A stretch of 9,477 nucleotides of DNA from an uncultured Eubacteriales bacterium (GTDB taxonomy: Bacteria > Bacillota > Clostridia > Lachnospirales > Anaerotignaceae), in NCBI GenBank assembly GCA_959604475.1, contig CAUHBX010000022.1, positions 1-9,477 of the forward strand, in the 5' to 3' direction. This document shows positions 1 to 7,964 of this stretch, piece by piece (the stretch's first letter is position 1; each line of letters starts with the position of its first letter). The translations under genes and the position numbers were made by a program. The notes under the pieces were generated by a model. That model was given only the letters and a program-made list of their open reading frames with translations. It was not told the DNA's origin and made no database searches.

Positions 1-264
1 GACAGCCTTAAAAACTATATTAATAATTTCCTTTGCACTTTTTTGAGGAACGGACTCTTCCTTCTTAAACTGCATAAGTTCATCTACAGAAACACCTAGT
101 ATTTCGGCTAAATTAGGCAATGAATTAATGTCAGGGCAAGATATATCCCTTTCCCATTTAGATATCGCCTTATCCGTTACTCTCATTTTTTCAGCTAATT
201 CCAACTGTGTCATACCTTTTTCTTTTCTAAGCTCTGTAATTATCATACCAAGTGTTTTCTTCAT
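1..264 (-). CDS. XRE-family helix-turn-helix transcriptional regulator, N-terminal part (cut by left edge)
   Basis: The 88 codons visible on the minus strand stay open to position 1, so the C-terminus is missing. Residues about 5-60 form a Cro/C1-type (XRE) helix-turn-helix domain. The usual landmarks are visible: LRKEKGMTQLELAEKM (helices 1-2), then VTDKAISKWERD (recognition helix and the conserved KWE), then PDINSLPNLAEILGVSVDEL. The stretch after about residue 65 is charged and leads into an unseen C-terminal region. In this family that region is often a membrane or ligand-sensing segment, but nothing here shows which. The ATG at 264 follows a strong AGGAGGT ribosome binding site with 9-base spacing. 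A promoter match lies just upstream. The gene diverges from the sensor kinase at 600, so it could regulate itself or that kinase by binding the shared intergenic region, but this is inference. The family call is firm; the target is unknown. Confidence 0.9.
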   Translation of the reverse strand, partial: MKKTLGMIITELRKEKGMTQLELAEKMRVTDKAISKWERDISCPDINSLPNLAEILGVSVDELMQFKKEESVPQKSAKEIINIVFKAV

Positions 265-303
265 TGCTTCTTTACCTCCTGCAGATTGTGCCATAATAAT
301 TTC

Positions 304-332
304 ATTTTAGCATTTTTCAGATATAGACACAA
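304..332 (-). promoter_or_regulatory. Sigma-A type promoter of the XRE regulator gene
   Basis: On the minus strand, TTGTGT (327-332) and TAAAAT (304-309) are separated by exactly 17 bases. The TAAAAT is preceded by TGC, giving an extended -10 element. The predicted start site lies about 33 bases upstream of the ATG at 264. The -35 box matches the consensus only in its first three bases. The call rests on position, spacing and the -10. Confidence 0.55.
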
Positions 333-496
333 CTTTCATAAAGTTTAGACAGCTCTACCGTTAGTTTACGTTAAGTAGAGCAACAACTTTCGCTATATAT
401 GCCTTATCTGCTTAAAGAGAACAAATGGTTTTTATACATAATAATAATGTTATGTAGTCTTTAAACAGCTTATTTCGCTTACAAGTCATTATAATG

Positions 497-525
497 TTGA
501 AATAAATAGAGTTATTCTTTATAAT
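497..525 (+). promoter_or_regulatory. Sigma-A type promoter of the sensor histidine kinase gene
   Basis: TTGAAA (497-502) and a perfect TATAAT (520-525) are separated by 17 bases, an almost ideal vegetative promoter. Transcription would begin near 532, giving an untranslated leader of about 68 bases before the ATG at 600. A small inverted repeat (531-546) sits on the predicted start site. Confidence 0.7.
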
Positions 526-599
526 AGTATTAATTGTCATCAATTATGTTATTACTGAATAGTCGACAATAAGTTCAATATCTTTATGGGGTGCTAATT

Positions 600-3413
600 A
601 TGATAAAGTCAGAAAGAATTAAGAGGTGTTTAGCTGCAGTATTATCAATGCTTTTGCTGGTTACTGTATTTCAGTATACAGCGTTTGCGGATGATGAACC
701 GAAGATAATAAGAGTCGCGTTTCCTCAGGTTGAGGGATTTACTGAGATTGATGAATATGGAAACAGACATGGATTAATAGTTGACTATTTAAATGAAATT
801 GCTAAATATACCGGATGGGAATATGAATATATAGATACAACAAGTGAAGACGTCACAGATAGCTTTATTAATGGCGAATACGATTTGATGGGTGGAACTT
901 ATTATTCTCCTGATTTTGAGAAGTATTTTGCTTATCCAGACTATAATTGTGGGTACAGTAAAGCCATTCTTCTCGCAAGACGAAATGATTACAGTGTTAA
1001 AAGCTATGATGCTAGAGGAATTAACGGAAAAACAATTGGAGTATATGAAAACGCAAAGGAAAATATTCGCAGGCTTAAAGAATACCTTAAGATGAATAAC
1101 ATTGAATGTGAAATTAAATCTTACGGGTATGACGAGCTTATAAATGGAAGCTTATACGGATATTTGGAAAATAGTGAAGTAGATTTGCTGCTGGGAAATA
1201 ACTTTGAGAATTACTACAATAAATTTCGTACAGTTGCTTCCTATAATTCACAGCCGCATTACATAGTTACCACTCCTGGAAACACTGAGCTTTTAGAAGA
1301 ACTAAATATGGCACTTGGTAAAATAATGGACTCAAATCCTAATTTTGCAGATGAATGCTACGAAAGAAATTTTCCGGATAGCATAATACCGGATGTTTTC
1401 CTTAACAATGATGAAATCGAGTATATTAGTCAGAAGAAAACAGTAACAGTGGCCGTTGCAAAAGATTTTTATCCATTTTGCAGTCAAGATAACGAAACTA
1501 AGGAATATAAAGGAATGGTATTTGACTTTTTAAAAAAGGTATCAAAGTTTTCAGGCCTTGAATTTGAATACATTTATACGGATACGTATGCGGATTCATT
1601 GGATATGGTCAATGAAGGAAGGGCGGATATAACAGGCTTCTTTTTAGGTACAGAGGAAGAAGCTCAGCATAAGGGACTGGCACTGACAAAAGAATATGTT
1701 ACAATGACAGATATTGTTGTCAGGAATAAGTATGTAAGCTATCCGGGAGAAGGGCTGACATGTGCCGTGCTTAACGGCAGACAGCTGCCTAGCAATATTC
1801 AGGCTGATGAAATAAAATACTATGATAATGTAAAAGAAATGCTCACGGCAGTAAACCGTGGAGAAGTTGATTTTGCATTTGGACTTACATCCAGTATGGA
1901 GCAGGAAATACAACGCAATTATTTATCAAATGCAGTTCCGGTATCGTTATTTGACAGTGATAGTAATATTAATTTTGCATTGTCTACTCCAACAGAAAAC
2001 GAACTTCTTACAATACTTAACAAAACTATTAACAGTTTATCTAGTGAGGAAAAGGCTGACATTATAAACAGAAACATGGTTTCAACAGGTATGTCTACTT
2101 TTTCGTTAAGAGACTTAATATATACTAATCCTGTTATGGTCATTACAGTTGTGTCAGTTATGCTTCTTTTGGTGGTTGCAATAATACTTATTGTAACTCA
2201 GTCAAAATTACATGCTGCCAGAATGCAAAATGATTTAGAAAAGGCGGAGGCCGACAATAGGGCTAAAGGAGCTTTTTTATCACGTATGAGCCACGAAATA
2301 AGAACTCCAATGAACGCGATTGTTGGCTTGACAGATTTAACAAGTATGATGAAGGATGTACCGGATGACATACGCAGTAATCTCTCCAAAATTAGGGTTT
2401 CAGCTCATTTCCTTTTAAGCCTTATTAATGACATTCTTGATATGAGCCGTATAGATAACGGCATGCTGACTATATCAAATGAAGCGTTTTCTATGTCGGC
2501 TATGCTTGATGGATTAAATAGTATGATGGGAGCGGAGGCTCAAAGAAGAGACCTTGATTTCAGAGTTAAAGTATCAAGTATTCATGACGAGTTTACTGGT
2601 GATGAAATAAGGCTTAAACAGGTTCTTACTAATCTTATATCTAATGCGATAAAGTTTACGCCGGCGGGAGGAACTATTCTTCTGAAAATAGATGAAGAAA
2701 AATATGATAATGAGTCGTCCTCTTTAAAATTTTCTGTAGCGGATAACGGAATAGGCATCTCCCCGGAAGAACAGAGAGTTATTTTTGATGCTTTTACCCA
2801 AGCTGGCTCAAGCAGTATGCAAATTAAGGGAACAGGCTTAGGTCTGACAATAAGCAAAAATATTGTTGAGCTGATGGGTGGAAAGCTTGAGGTGATAAGC
2901 CAGAAAAATGAAGGAAGCGAATTTTATTTTACTATCCCGCTGCCTTTTGGAAATAAGGCATATAGTGGTGAAGCTGATAAATCTGAAACTTTAGCTTCTG
3001 CAGAACTTTTTAAAAACGTAAAGCTCCTTCTTGCAGAGGATAATGAGCTAAACGCAGAAATAGCCATTCAACTTCTAGAGATACAGGGAGCAAAAGCTGT
3101 GTTAGCGAGAAACGGAAAAGAAGCTGTTGCAAAATTTAAAGAAAGCGGGCTTGGGGAATTTCAGGCTATTTTGATGGACATACAAATGCCGGAAATGAAT
3201 GGACTGGAAGCTGCGCGTGAGATAAGGTCGCTTAGCAGAAAAGATGCCGGCAGTATACCTATAATAGCAATGACGGCCAATTCGTTTCAGGAGGATATAG
3301 ATGCAGCATATGATGCAGGAATGAACGGCTTTATTACAAAGCCGGTTGACGTAAGCTATATGTACGGAGTTTTAAGTGAAATATTAAATAAAAATAAAGC
3401 AGAGGGCAAATAA
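600..3413 (+). CDS. Hybrid sensor histidine kinase with two extracytoplasmic solute-binding-like domains (BvgS/EvgS-like architecture)
   Basis: The protein is 937 residues and membrane-bound. It is predicted to sense a small ligand outside the cell and autophosphorylate inside. Domains in order (ATG numbering): export signal about 1-30; two bilobed solute-binding family 3-like domains at about 35-260 and 272-492; one membrane segment at about 510-533; a short helical linker; HisKA with phospho-acceptor His565 in SHEIRTPMNAIVG; HATPase with Asn682 in NLISNAIKFT, DNGIGIS and GTGLGL; and a receiver at about 807-930. The receiver has acidic Glu813/Asp814, phospho-acceptor Asp860 in LMDIQMP, Thr892 and Lys914. 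There is no PAS domain, no Hpt domain and no DNA-binding output, and no response regulator lies nearby. I chose ATG 600 over GTG 591 because GGGGTG (588-593) is a ribosome binding site for 600, whereas 591 has none. It is transcribed alone, from 497-525 to the terminator at 3412. The ligand is unknown. Domain calls are firm; the BvgS likeness is by architecture only. Confidence 0.93.
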   Translation: MIKSERIKRCLAAVLSMLLLVTVFQYTAFADDEPKIIRVAFPQVEGFTEIDEYGNRHGLIVDYLNEIAKYTGWEYEYIDTTSEDVTDSFINGEYDLMGGTYYSPDFEKYFAYPDYNCGYSKAILLARRNDYSVKSYDARGINGKTIGVYENAKENIRRLKEYLKMNNIECEIKSYGYDELINGSLYGYLENSEVDLLLGNNFENYYNKFRTVASYNSQPHYIVTTPGNTELLEELNMALGKIMDSNPNFADECYERNFPDSIIPDVFLNNDEIEYISQKKTVTVAVAKDFYPFCSQDNETKEYKGMVFDFLKKVSKFSGLEFEYIYTDTYADSLDMVNEGRADITGFFLGTEEEAQHKGLALTKEYVTMTDIVVRNKYVSYPGEGLTCAVLNGRQLPSNIQADEIKYYDNVKEMLTAVNRGEVDFAFGLTSSMEQEIQRNYLSNAVPVSLFDSDSNINFALSTPTENELLTILNKTINSLSSEEKADIINRNMVSTGMSTFSLRDLIYTNPVMVITVVSVMLLLVVAIILIVTQSKLHAARMQNDLEKAEADNRAKGAFLSRMSHEIRTPMNAIVGLTDLTSMMKDVPDDIRSNLSKIRVSAHFLLSLINDILDMSRIDNGMLTISNEAFSMSAMLDGLNSMMGAEAQRRDLDFRVKVSSIHDEFTGDEIRLKQVLTNLISNAIKFTPAGGTILLKIDEEKYDNESSSLKFSVADNGIGISPEEQRVIFDAFTQAGSSSMQIKGTGLGLTISKNIVELMGGKLEVISQKNEGSEFYFTIPLPFGNKAYSGEADKSETLASAELFKNVKLLLAEDNELNAEIAIQLLEIQGAKAVLARNGKEAVAKFKESGLGEFQAILMDIQMPEMNGLEAAREIRSLSRKDAGSIPIIAMTANSFQEDIDAAYDAGMNGFITKPVDVSYMYGVLSEILNKNKAEGK

Positions 3414-3447
3414 AAAACGAGGTGTCAAGCGGCACCTCGTTTTTTTA
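3412..3447. terminator. Bidirectional rho-independent terminator between the kinase and the convergent secreted-protein gene
   Basis: The stem CGAGGTG (3418-3424) pairs with CACCTCG (3433-3439) around an 8-base loop. An A-run (3412-3417) lies on one side and a T-run (3440-3446) on the other, so a U-tract follows the hairpin in both transcription directions. It overlaps the kinase stop codon and lies about 40 bases downstream of the convergent gene's stop. It therefore probably ends both transcripts. Confidence 0.9.
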
Positions 3448-3484
3448 TTATATATCCAAACATATGCATTTCTTCTGGATTAAT

Positions 3485-4195
3485 TTATTTTACCTCTGTA
3501 AATTCCAAATTTAAATCAGTGTTATCGGCAACAAACTTACTTAATTCATTTGCTGATTTTACTTTTGATAAATCTTCCGATTTTACAAAGCTTGCATACG
3601 ATGTTACAAGATTATCTTCGTTGGGAATGAAAGTAACCATTGCAGAGCATCCGCCATCAAAGACATAAACATAGATAGTTGTTTCCTTAACGTCTTCAGC
3701 AGCCAAAACATCAGAAGATGTTAAAACTGATGTTGCTGCGAGTGTTTCAGCGCCGTTTGTAGCATTTATCTGTGAAGCAATTGTTGAGACAAATTTGCTT
3801 TCGACTAAATCCCTAACATTTTCAGGGAAATCTTTAATTGATGCTCCTGAAAGCGCTGTTGCATTTCCGTATGGAACAGCAGCTTTATATACAGCCTTTG
3901 GTGCGTTGTAATCAGTCTCTCTGATTTTTTTAATTATACTGTTGATTTCATCAGAAACTGAAACAGCGTTACAGTAAGTATCAGATTTTGCAAGTGTATC
4001 CATCTGTTTAACAAGGGAATATCCGTGCTGCGCAAGGTTATCAGAAAACTTAACATCCTTTTCTGACGGAGTAGAGACTATTACTGCATGGTCATTAAGC
4101 GGATTTTGTTCACCGGAGTTTTTCAAAGTAAAACCGGTTGAAAATACTGATAGTGAAAGTGCAGAGCACACAGTAAGCAATAAAATTTTCTTCAT
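3485..4195 (-). CDS. Small exported protein of unknown function
   Basis: I do not recognise the family of this 236-residue protein. The N-terminus reads MKKILLLTVCSALSLSVFSTG, a positively charged start and a hydrophobic core typical of a Sec signal peptide. There is no lipobox and no later membrane segment, so release outside the cell is likely. The mature part begins with a polar region, followed by a predicted helical stretch (about 50-135) containing an Asp/Ser-rich segment. A more beta-like C-terminal part (about 172-236) includes TTIYVYVFDGGCSAMVTFIP. Only two cysteines remain after cleavage, Cys75 and Cys183, which could form a disulfide. The ATG at 4195 has an AGGAGG ribosome binding site at 8-base spacing, and an extended -10 lies upstream. 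The gene is isolated from the upstream oxidoreductase by a strong terminator and converges on the kinase, with which it shares a terminator. No enzymatic motif is visible. The gene is well supported; its function is open. Confidence 0.85.
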   Translation of the reverse strand: MKKILLLTVCSALSLSVFSTGFTLKNSGEQNPLNDHAVIVSTPSEKDVKFSDNLAQHGYSLVKQMDTLAKSDTYCNAVSVSDEINSIIKKIRETDYNAPKAVYKAAVPYGNATALSGASIKDFPENVRDLVESKFVSTIASQINATNGAETLAATSVLTSSDVLAAEDVKETTIYVYVFDGGCSAMVTFIPNEDNLVTSYASFVKSEDLSKVKSANELSKFVADNTDLNLEFTEVK

Positions 4196-4226
4196 ATTAA
4201 TTTCCTCCTTTGGAATTTATGATTTT

Positions 4227-4235
4227 AGTATAACA
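4227..4235 (-). promoter_or_regulatory. Extended -10 promoter element of the secreted-protein gene
   Basis: On the minus strand the bases read TGTTATACT, an extended -10 with five of six matches to TATAAT plus the upstream TG. I see no good -35 at 16-18 bases, which is common where TGN is present. It lies about 32 bases upstream of the ATG at 4195 and downstream of the oxidoreductase terminator, so the gene has its own transcript. Confidence 0.5.
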
Positions 4236-4289
4236 TACTTTTACATAAGAGTAGAATATGTGACCCATAACTTCATAAATATTTAAGAA

Positions 4290-4321
4290 ATAATAAAGCC
4301 CCTTCGGTATACCGAAGGGGC
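4290..4321 (-). terminator. Rho-independent terminator of the pyruvate:ferredoxin oxidoreductase gene
   Basis: Positions 4298-4321 are a perfect 24-base palindrome (GCCCCTTCGGTA and its complement), able to form a GC-rich stem of about ten pairs with a TATA loop. On the minus strand it is followed at once by TTTATTATTTC. It starts 13 bases after the oxidoreductase stop codon and separates that transcript from the secreted-protein gene downstream. Confidence 0.9.
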
Positions 4322-4334
4322 AGTGTATTAATAA

Positions 4335-7300
4335 TTATTCGCCTGCAAGCTTTTTGTAGCTTTCAAGTCTTTCTTTTGCATACTGCTCTGTCTTATCAAA
4401 GAGTTCTTGTGCAATTTCAGGGAATGTTCTGACAAGTGAACTATAACGTACTTCATTCTTGATAAATGACTGGAAGTCACCTGTAGGATCCTTTGAGTCA
4501 AGTGTGAAAGGATTCTTTCCTTCTTCTTTAAGAAGAGGGTTAAATCTGTACATATGCCAGTATCCACATTCTACAGCCTTCTTAATTTCTGTCTGAGCTC
4601 CGCTCATGCCGCCCTTGATACCATGGTTGATACAAGGAGCGTAAGCTATAATAAGTGAAGGTCCGGGATATGCCTCGGCCTCTTTAAGAGCCTTAACAAG
4701 CTGTGCCTGGTTTGCACCCATAGCAACCTGTGCGACATATACATAACCATAGCTCATAGCCATCATACCAAGGTCTTTTTTCTTTACTCTCTTGCCGCTT
4801 GCTGCAAACTGTGCAACTGCGCCGGCAGGAGTAGCTTTGGAAGCCTGACCGCCTGTATTTGAGTAAACCTCTGTATCAAATACAAAGATGTTAACGTCTT
4901 CGCCGGAAGCAAGAACATGGTCAACTCCGCCGTAGCCGATATCATATGCCCAGCCGTCGCCGCCGAAAATCCACTGGCTCTTCTTAACAAGCTGGTCTTT
5001 GTTTTCAAGTACATAATCTATAATAACCTTAGCTTCTGAGTTTTCTGTTTTGAAGCCCTCAAGTTTTTCAACAAGCTCCTTAGAAGCAGCCTTTGATTCC
5101 TCACCAAGGTTCATTGTTGAAATCCATTTGTCGATTGCAGCAGCAAGCTCATCACAAGCCATAGGCTTAAGAGTTTCAAGTTTTTCTTTAAGGCCTGTTC
5201 TCATCTGTTTTACAGCCATAGCCATACCAAGGCCAAACTCAGCGTTATCCTCAAAGAGTGAATTACTCCATGCAGGACCTTTGCCTTCTTTATTTGTTGT
5301 AAAAGGTGATGTAGGTGCAGAACCTCCCCAGATTGATGAACAGCCTGTAGCGTTTGCAATATACATCCTGTCACCGAAAAGCTGAGTTATAAGTTTAGCG
5401 TAAGGTGTTTCACCACAGCCTGCACAAGCTCCTGAGAACTCAAGTAAGGGCTGTTCAAACTGGCTTCCCTTAACAGAAGATTTATCCATAGGATTTGCCT
5501 TATGTGAAAGTGCAATAGCGTAATCCCAGTTAGCAGCTTCATGTTCCTGAGTAGCAAGGGGTTTCATTGTGATTGCTTTTTCCTTAGCAGGGCAGACTGT
5601 TACACAGCTGCCGCATCCAAGACAGTCAAGAGCTGAAACCTGCATAGCAAACTTAAGTCCTGCGAATGCTGCGCCGCCTTTAGCGTCTGTCATCTTGAAT
5701 CCAGCGGGAGCTTTTTCAGCTTCCTCAGCTGTAAGAAGGAAAGGACGTATCGTAGCGTGAGGGCATACGTATGAACACTGGTTACACTGGATACATTTTT
5801 CAGGATCCCATTCAGGTACGTTTACTGCAGCGCCTCTCTTTTCGTAGGCAGCTGTTCCAAGAGGTGTTGTACCATCTTCGATGCCGGTGAATGCGCTTAC
5901 AGGAAGGCTGTCACCTTTACGGCCGTTTACTGCTGTAACAATTGTTTTAACATATTTAGGCTCATCCTTAACTGCAGCTACTGTTTCATCAACTGCGTTA
6001 GCCCATTCAGCGGGAACCTTAACTTCTACAACTCCTGAAACACCCTGGTCAACAGCAGCATAGTTCATGTTAAGGATATCATCGCCTTTTTTGCCGTATG
6101 TCTTTTTAATAGCGGCTTTCATATACTCTACAGCGTCATCAATAGGAATGATGTTTGCAAGCTTGAAGAATGCAGCCTGAAGAACAGAGTTGATTCTGTT
6201 GCCAAGACCAATTTTAGCTGCAATATCAGTACCATTGATGATATAGAATTTAATATTGTGCTCAGCAAGGTATTTCTTCATTGATGCGGGAAGATTCTTG
6301 TCAAGCTCTTCCTCAGACCATTCTGTGTTAAGAAGGAAAGTACCTCCGTCTTTGAGGTCTGTAAGGATGTTGTCATAAATATGAACGTATGACTGTTTAT
6401 GGCATGCAACAAAGTCAGCTTTGTTTACAAGATATGTTGAGCGGATAGGCTTGTCGCCAAAACGAAGATGTGACTGTGTGATACCGCCTGATTTTTTTGA
6501 GTCATAGTCAAAGTATGCTTGAGCATATTTGTCTGTATGGTCACCAATGATTTTAATTGAGTTTTTGTTAGCACCAACTGTACCGTCAGCACCAAGACCC
6601 CAGAATTTACACTGGATTGTACCGTCGCCTTCTGTTACGTCAACAGGTGCTCCAACTTCAAGTGAGTGGAATGTAACGTCGTCAACGATACCGATTGTAA
6701 AGTGGTTTTTGGGTTCATCTGCTTTAAGGTTTTCATAAACAGCGATAAACTGAGCGGGTGTAGTATCTTTTGAGCCTAAGCCGTAGCGTCCTGCAACGAT
6801 TTGAGGCCTGTCAGCCTTGTCAAAGAGTGCTGTACATACGTCCTGATATAAAGGCTCTCCCTGTGCTCCGGGCTCCTTTGTTCTGTCAAGAACAGCGATC
6901 TTCTTGCAAGTCTTGGGAATTGCGCCAAGGAAATGCTCTACTGAGAAAGGTCTGTAAAGATGAACCTTAATAAGGCCAACCTTCTCGCCTTTAGCCATAA
7001 GGTAATCAATTGTTTCTTCAATTGTTTCACAAGCGGAGCCCATAGCGATAATAACTCTGTCAGCATCGGGTGCGCCGTAATAGTTGAATAATTTATAATC
7101 TCTGCCTGTTATACGGCTGATTTCTTTTAAGTAGTCTTCACAAACGCCTACGATATTTTCATAGTAAGGGTTGCATGCTTCTCTTGCCTGGAAGAATATA
7201 TCAGGGTTCTGAGCTGTACCTCTTAATACTGGATGCTCAGGGTTGAGAGCTCTTCTTCTGAATGCGTTTACAGCATCCATATCAACAATTTTTGAAAGCT

Positions 7301-7868
7301 CATCATAATCAATACATTCAACCTTCTGAATTTCGTGTGATGTACGGAATCCGTCAAAGAAATGAAGAAAAGGAACTCTTCCTTTGATTGCTGAAAGGTG
7401 AGCAACTGTGCCTAAGTCCATTACTTCCTGAACAGAGTTTGAACAAAGCATAGCAAAGCCTGTCTGACGGCAAGCCATAACGTCTGAATGGTCACCGAAA
7501 ATAGAAAGGGCATGGCTTGCAAGAGCTCTGGCACTTACATGGAATACACCGGGAAGGAGTTCTCCGGCAATCTTATACATGTTAGGGATCATAAGAAGAA
7601 GTCCCTGGCTTGCTGTGTATGTAGTAGTTAAAGCGCCTGCTGCAAGTGAACCGTGTACAGTACCTGCTGCGCCTGCCTCTGACTGCATTTCAATTACTTT
7701 TACAGTCTGGCCAAAAATATTTTTCTTTCCGTTGGCTGCCCAGTCATCTGTATGTTCAGCCATTGGAGATGACGGTGTTATGGGGAAAATACCCGCAACT
7801 TCTGTAAACGCATATGATGCGAAAGCAGCAGCTTCATTACCGTCCATAGTTTTCATTACTTTAGACAT
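4335..7868 (-). CDS. nifJ: Pyruvate:ferredoxin (flavodoxin) oxidoreductase, single-chain type
   Basis: This cytoplasmic enzyme oxidises pyruvate with coenzyme A to acetyl-CoA and CO2, reducing ferredoxin or flavodoxin. At 1177 residues it is full length. The N-terminal domain has Thr31 (FPITPSSP), Glu64 and Arg114, the positions I recall as active-site residues in the Desulfovibrio africanus enzyme. A gamma domain spans about 420-610 (FWGLGADGTVGANKNSIKIIG), and the YEKRGAAV motif is at 675-682. Two ferredoxin-like 4Fe-4S sites follow (Cys692/695/698/702 and Cys749/752/755/759). The thiamine diphosphate domain has GGDGWAYDIGYGG and VYSNTGGQ (Asn1004). Its proximal cluster would use Cys815, Cys818, Cys843 and Cys1079. 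The chain lacks the C-terminal extension linked to oxygen protection in D. africanus, which fits a strict anaerobe. ATG 7868 is chosen because AAGGAGG lies 8 bases upstream; the frame is open to an ATG at 7931, but that start has no such site and lies near the promoter. It is transcribed alone. Confidence 0.97.
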   Translation of the reverse strand: MSKVMKTMDGNEAAAFASYAFTEVAGIFPITPSSPMAEHTDDWAANGKKNIFGQTVKVIEMQSEAGAAGTVHGSLAAGALTTTYTASQGLLLMIPNMYKIAGELLPGVFHVSARALASHALSIFGDHSDVMACRQTGFAMLCSNSVQEVMDLGTVAHLSAIKGRVPFLHFFDGFRTSHEIQKVECIDYDELSKIVDMDAVNAFRRRALNPEHPVLRGTAQNPDIFFQAREACNPYYENIVGVCEDYLKEISRITGRDYKLFNYYGAPDADRVIIAMGSACETIEETIDYLMAKGEKVGLIKVHLYRPFSVEHFLGAIPKTCKKIAVLDRTKEPGAQGEPLYQDVCTALFDKADRPQIVAGRYGLGSKDTTPAQFIAVYENLKADEPKNHFTIGIVDDVTFHSLEVGAPVDVTEGDGTIQCKFWGLGADGTVGANKNSIKIIGDHTDKYAQAYFDYDSKKSGGITQSHLRFGDKPIRSTYLVNKADFVACHKQSYVHIYDNILTDLKDGGTFLLNTEWSEEELDKNLPASMKKYLAEHNIKFYIINGTDIAAKIGLGNRINSVLQAAFFKLANIIPIDDAVEYMKAAIKKTYGKKGDDILNMNYAAVDQGVSGVVEVKVPAEWANAVDETVAAVKDEPKYVKTIVTAVNGRKGDSLPVSAFTGIEDGTTPLGTAAYEKRGAAVNVPEWDPEKCIQCNQCSYVCPHATIRPFLLTAEEAEKAPAGFKMTDAKGGAAFAGLKFAMQVSALDCLGCGSCVTVCPAKEKAITMKPLATQEHEAANWDYAIALSHKANPMDKSSVKGSQFEQPLLEFSGACAGCGETPYAKLITQLFGDRMYIANATGCSSIWGGSAPTSPFTTNKEGKGPAWSNSLFEDNAEFGLGMAMAVKQMRTGLKEKLETLKPMACDELAAAIDKWISTMNLGEESKAASKELVEKLEGFKTENSEAKVIIDYVLENKDQLVKKSQWIFGGDGWAYDIGYGGVDHVLASGEDVNIFVFDTEVYSNTGGQASKATPAGAVAQFAASGKRVKKKDLGMMAMSYGYVYVAQVAMGANQAQLVKALKEAEAYPGPSLIIAYAPCINHGIKGGMSGAQTEIKKAVECGYWHMYRFNPLLKEEGKNPFTLDSKDPTGDFQSFIKNEVRYSSLVRTFPEIAQELFDKTEQYAKERLESYKKLAGE

Positions 7869-7935
7869 TTGCATATCCTCCTTAATTTTATCTACCATTG
7901 TAAGTTGGTTAAAATTTGCAAATTCGTACATATAA

Positions 7936-7964
7936 ATTATAACAAAGTAATTTCTTTACCGCAA
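7936..7964 (-). promoter_or_regulatory. Promoter of the pyruvate:ferredoxin oxidoreductase gene
   Basis: On the minus strand TTGCGG (7959-7964) is 17 bases from a perfect TATAAT (7936-7941). The latter is part of an extended -10, TGTTATAAT (7936-7944). Transcription would start near 7929, giving a leader of about 60 bases to the ATG at 7868. The spacer fills the left arm of the inverted repeat at 7941-7985 and the -35 lies in its loop. Confidence 0.65.

Larger units (their letters stand above)
265..599. other. Divergent intergenic region between the XRE regulator and the sensor kinase, with short repeats
   Basis: No gene is supported in these 335 bases. Besides the two divergent promoters, there are several short repeats. 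The inverted repeat GCTCTAC/GTAGAGC lies at 352-358 and 375-381. ACAACTTTC occurs directly repeated at 329-337 and 383-391. TTTAGACAGCT (344-354) recurs with one change as TTTAAACAGCT (460-470). TACATAA/TTATGTA form an inverted repeat at 435-441 and 450-456. TAATTG-TCAT-CAATTA at 531-546 lies at the predicted kinase start site. Some may be regulator binding sites. In AT-rich DNA the shorter ones could be chance. Confidence 0.5.

Noticed and set aside
128..310. 60-codon plus-strand frame opposite the XRE gene
   Set aside because: It is antisense to a clear helix-turn-helix coding frame and has no start signals.
591..599. GTG start for the sensor kinase at 591
   Set aside because: No ribosome binding site precedes it, and GGGGTG at 588-593, which includes this GTG, is correctly spaced for the ATG at 600. 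The signal peptide is also normal from 600.
4328..4567. 79-codon minus-strand frame overlapping the end of the oxidoreductase gene
   Set aside because: It is an out-of-frame reading of the conserved C-terminal codons of nifJ, which has no frameshift.
7869..7931. Longer oxidoreductase starting at ATG 7931
   Set aside because: The extra 21 residues do not match the family's N-terminus. AAGGAGG is placed for ATG 7868, and the 7931 codon lies at or next to the predicted transcription start.
5050..7935. Several plus-strand frames of 60-118 codons (for example 5050-5385 and 7579-7935)
   Set aside because: They lie opposite the intact oxidoreductase gene, have no ribosome binding sites, and their composition reflects the complementary codons.
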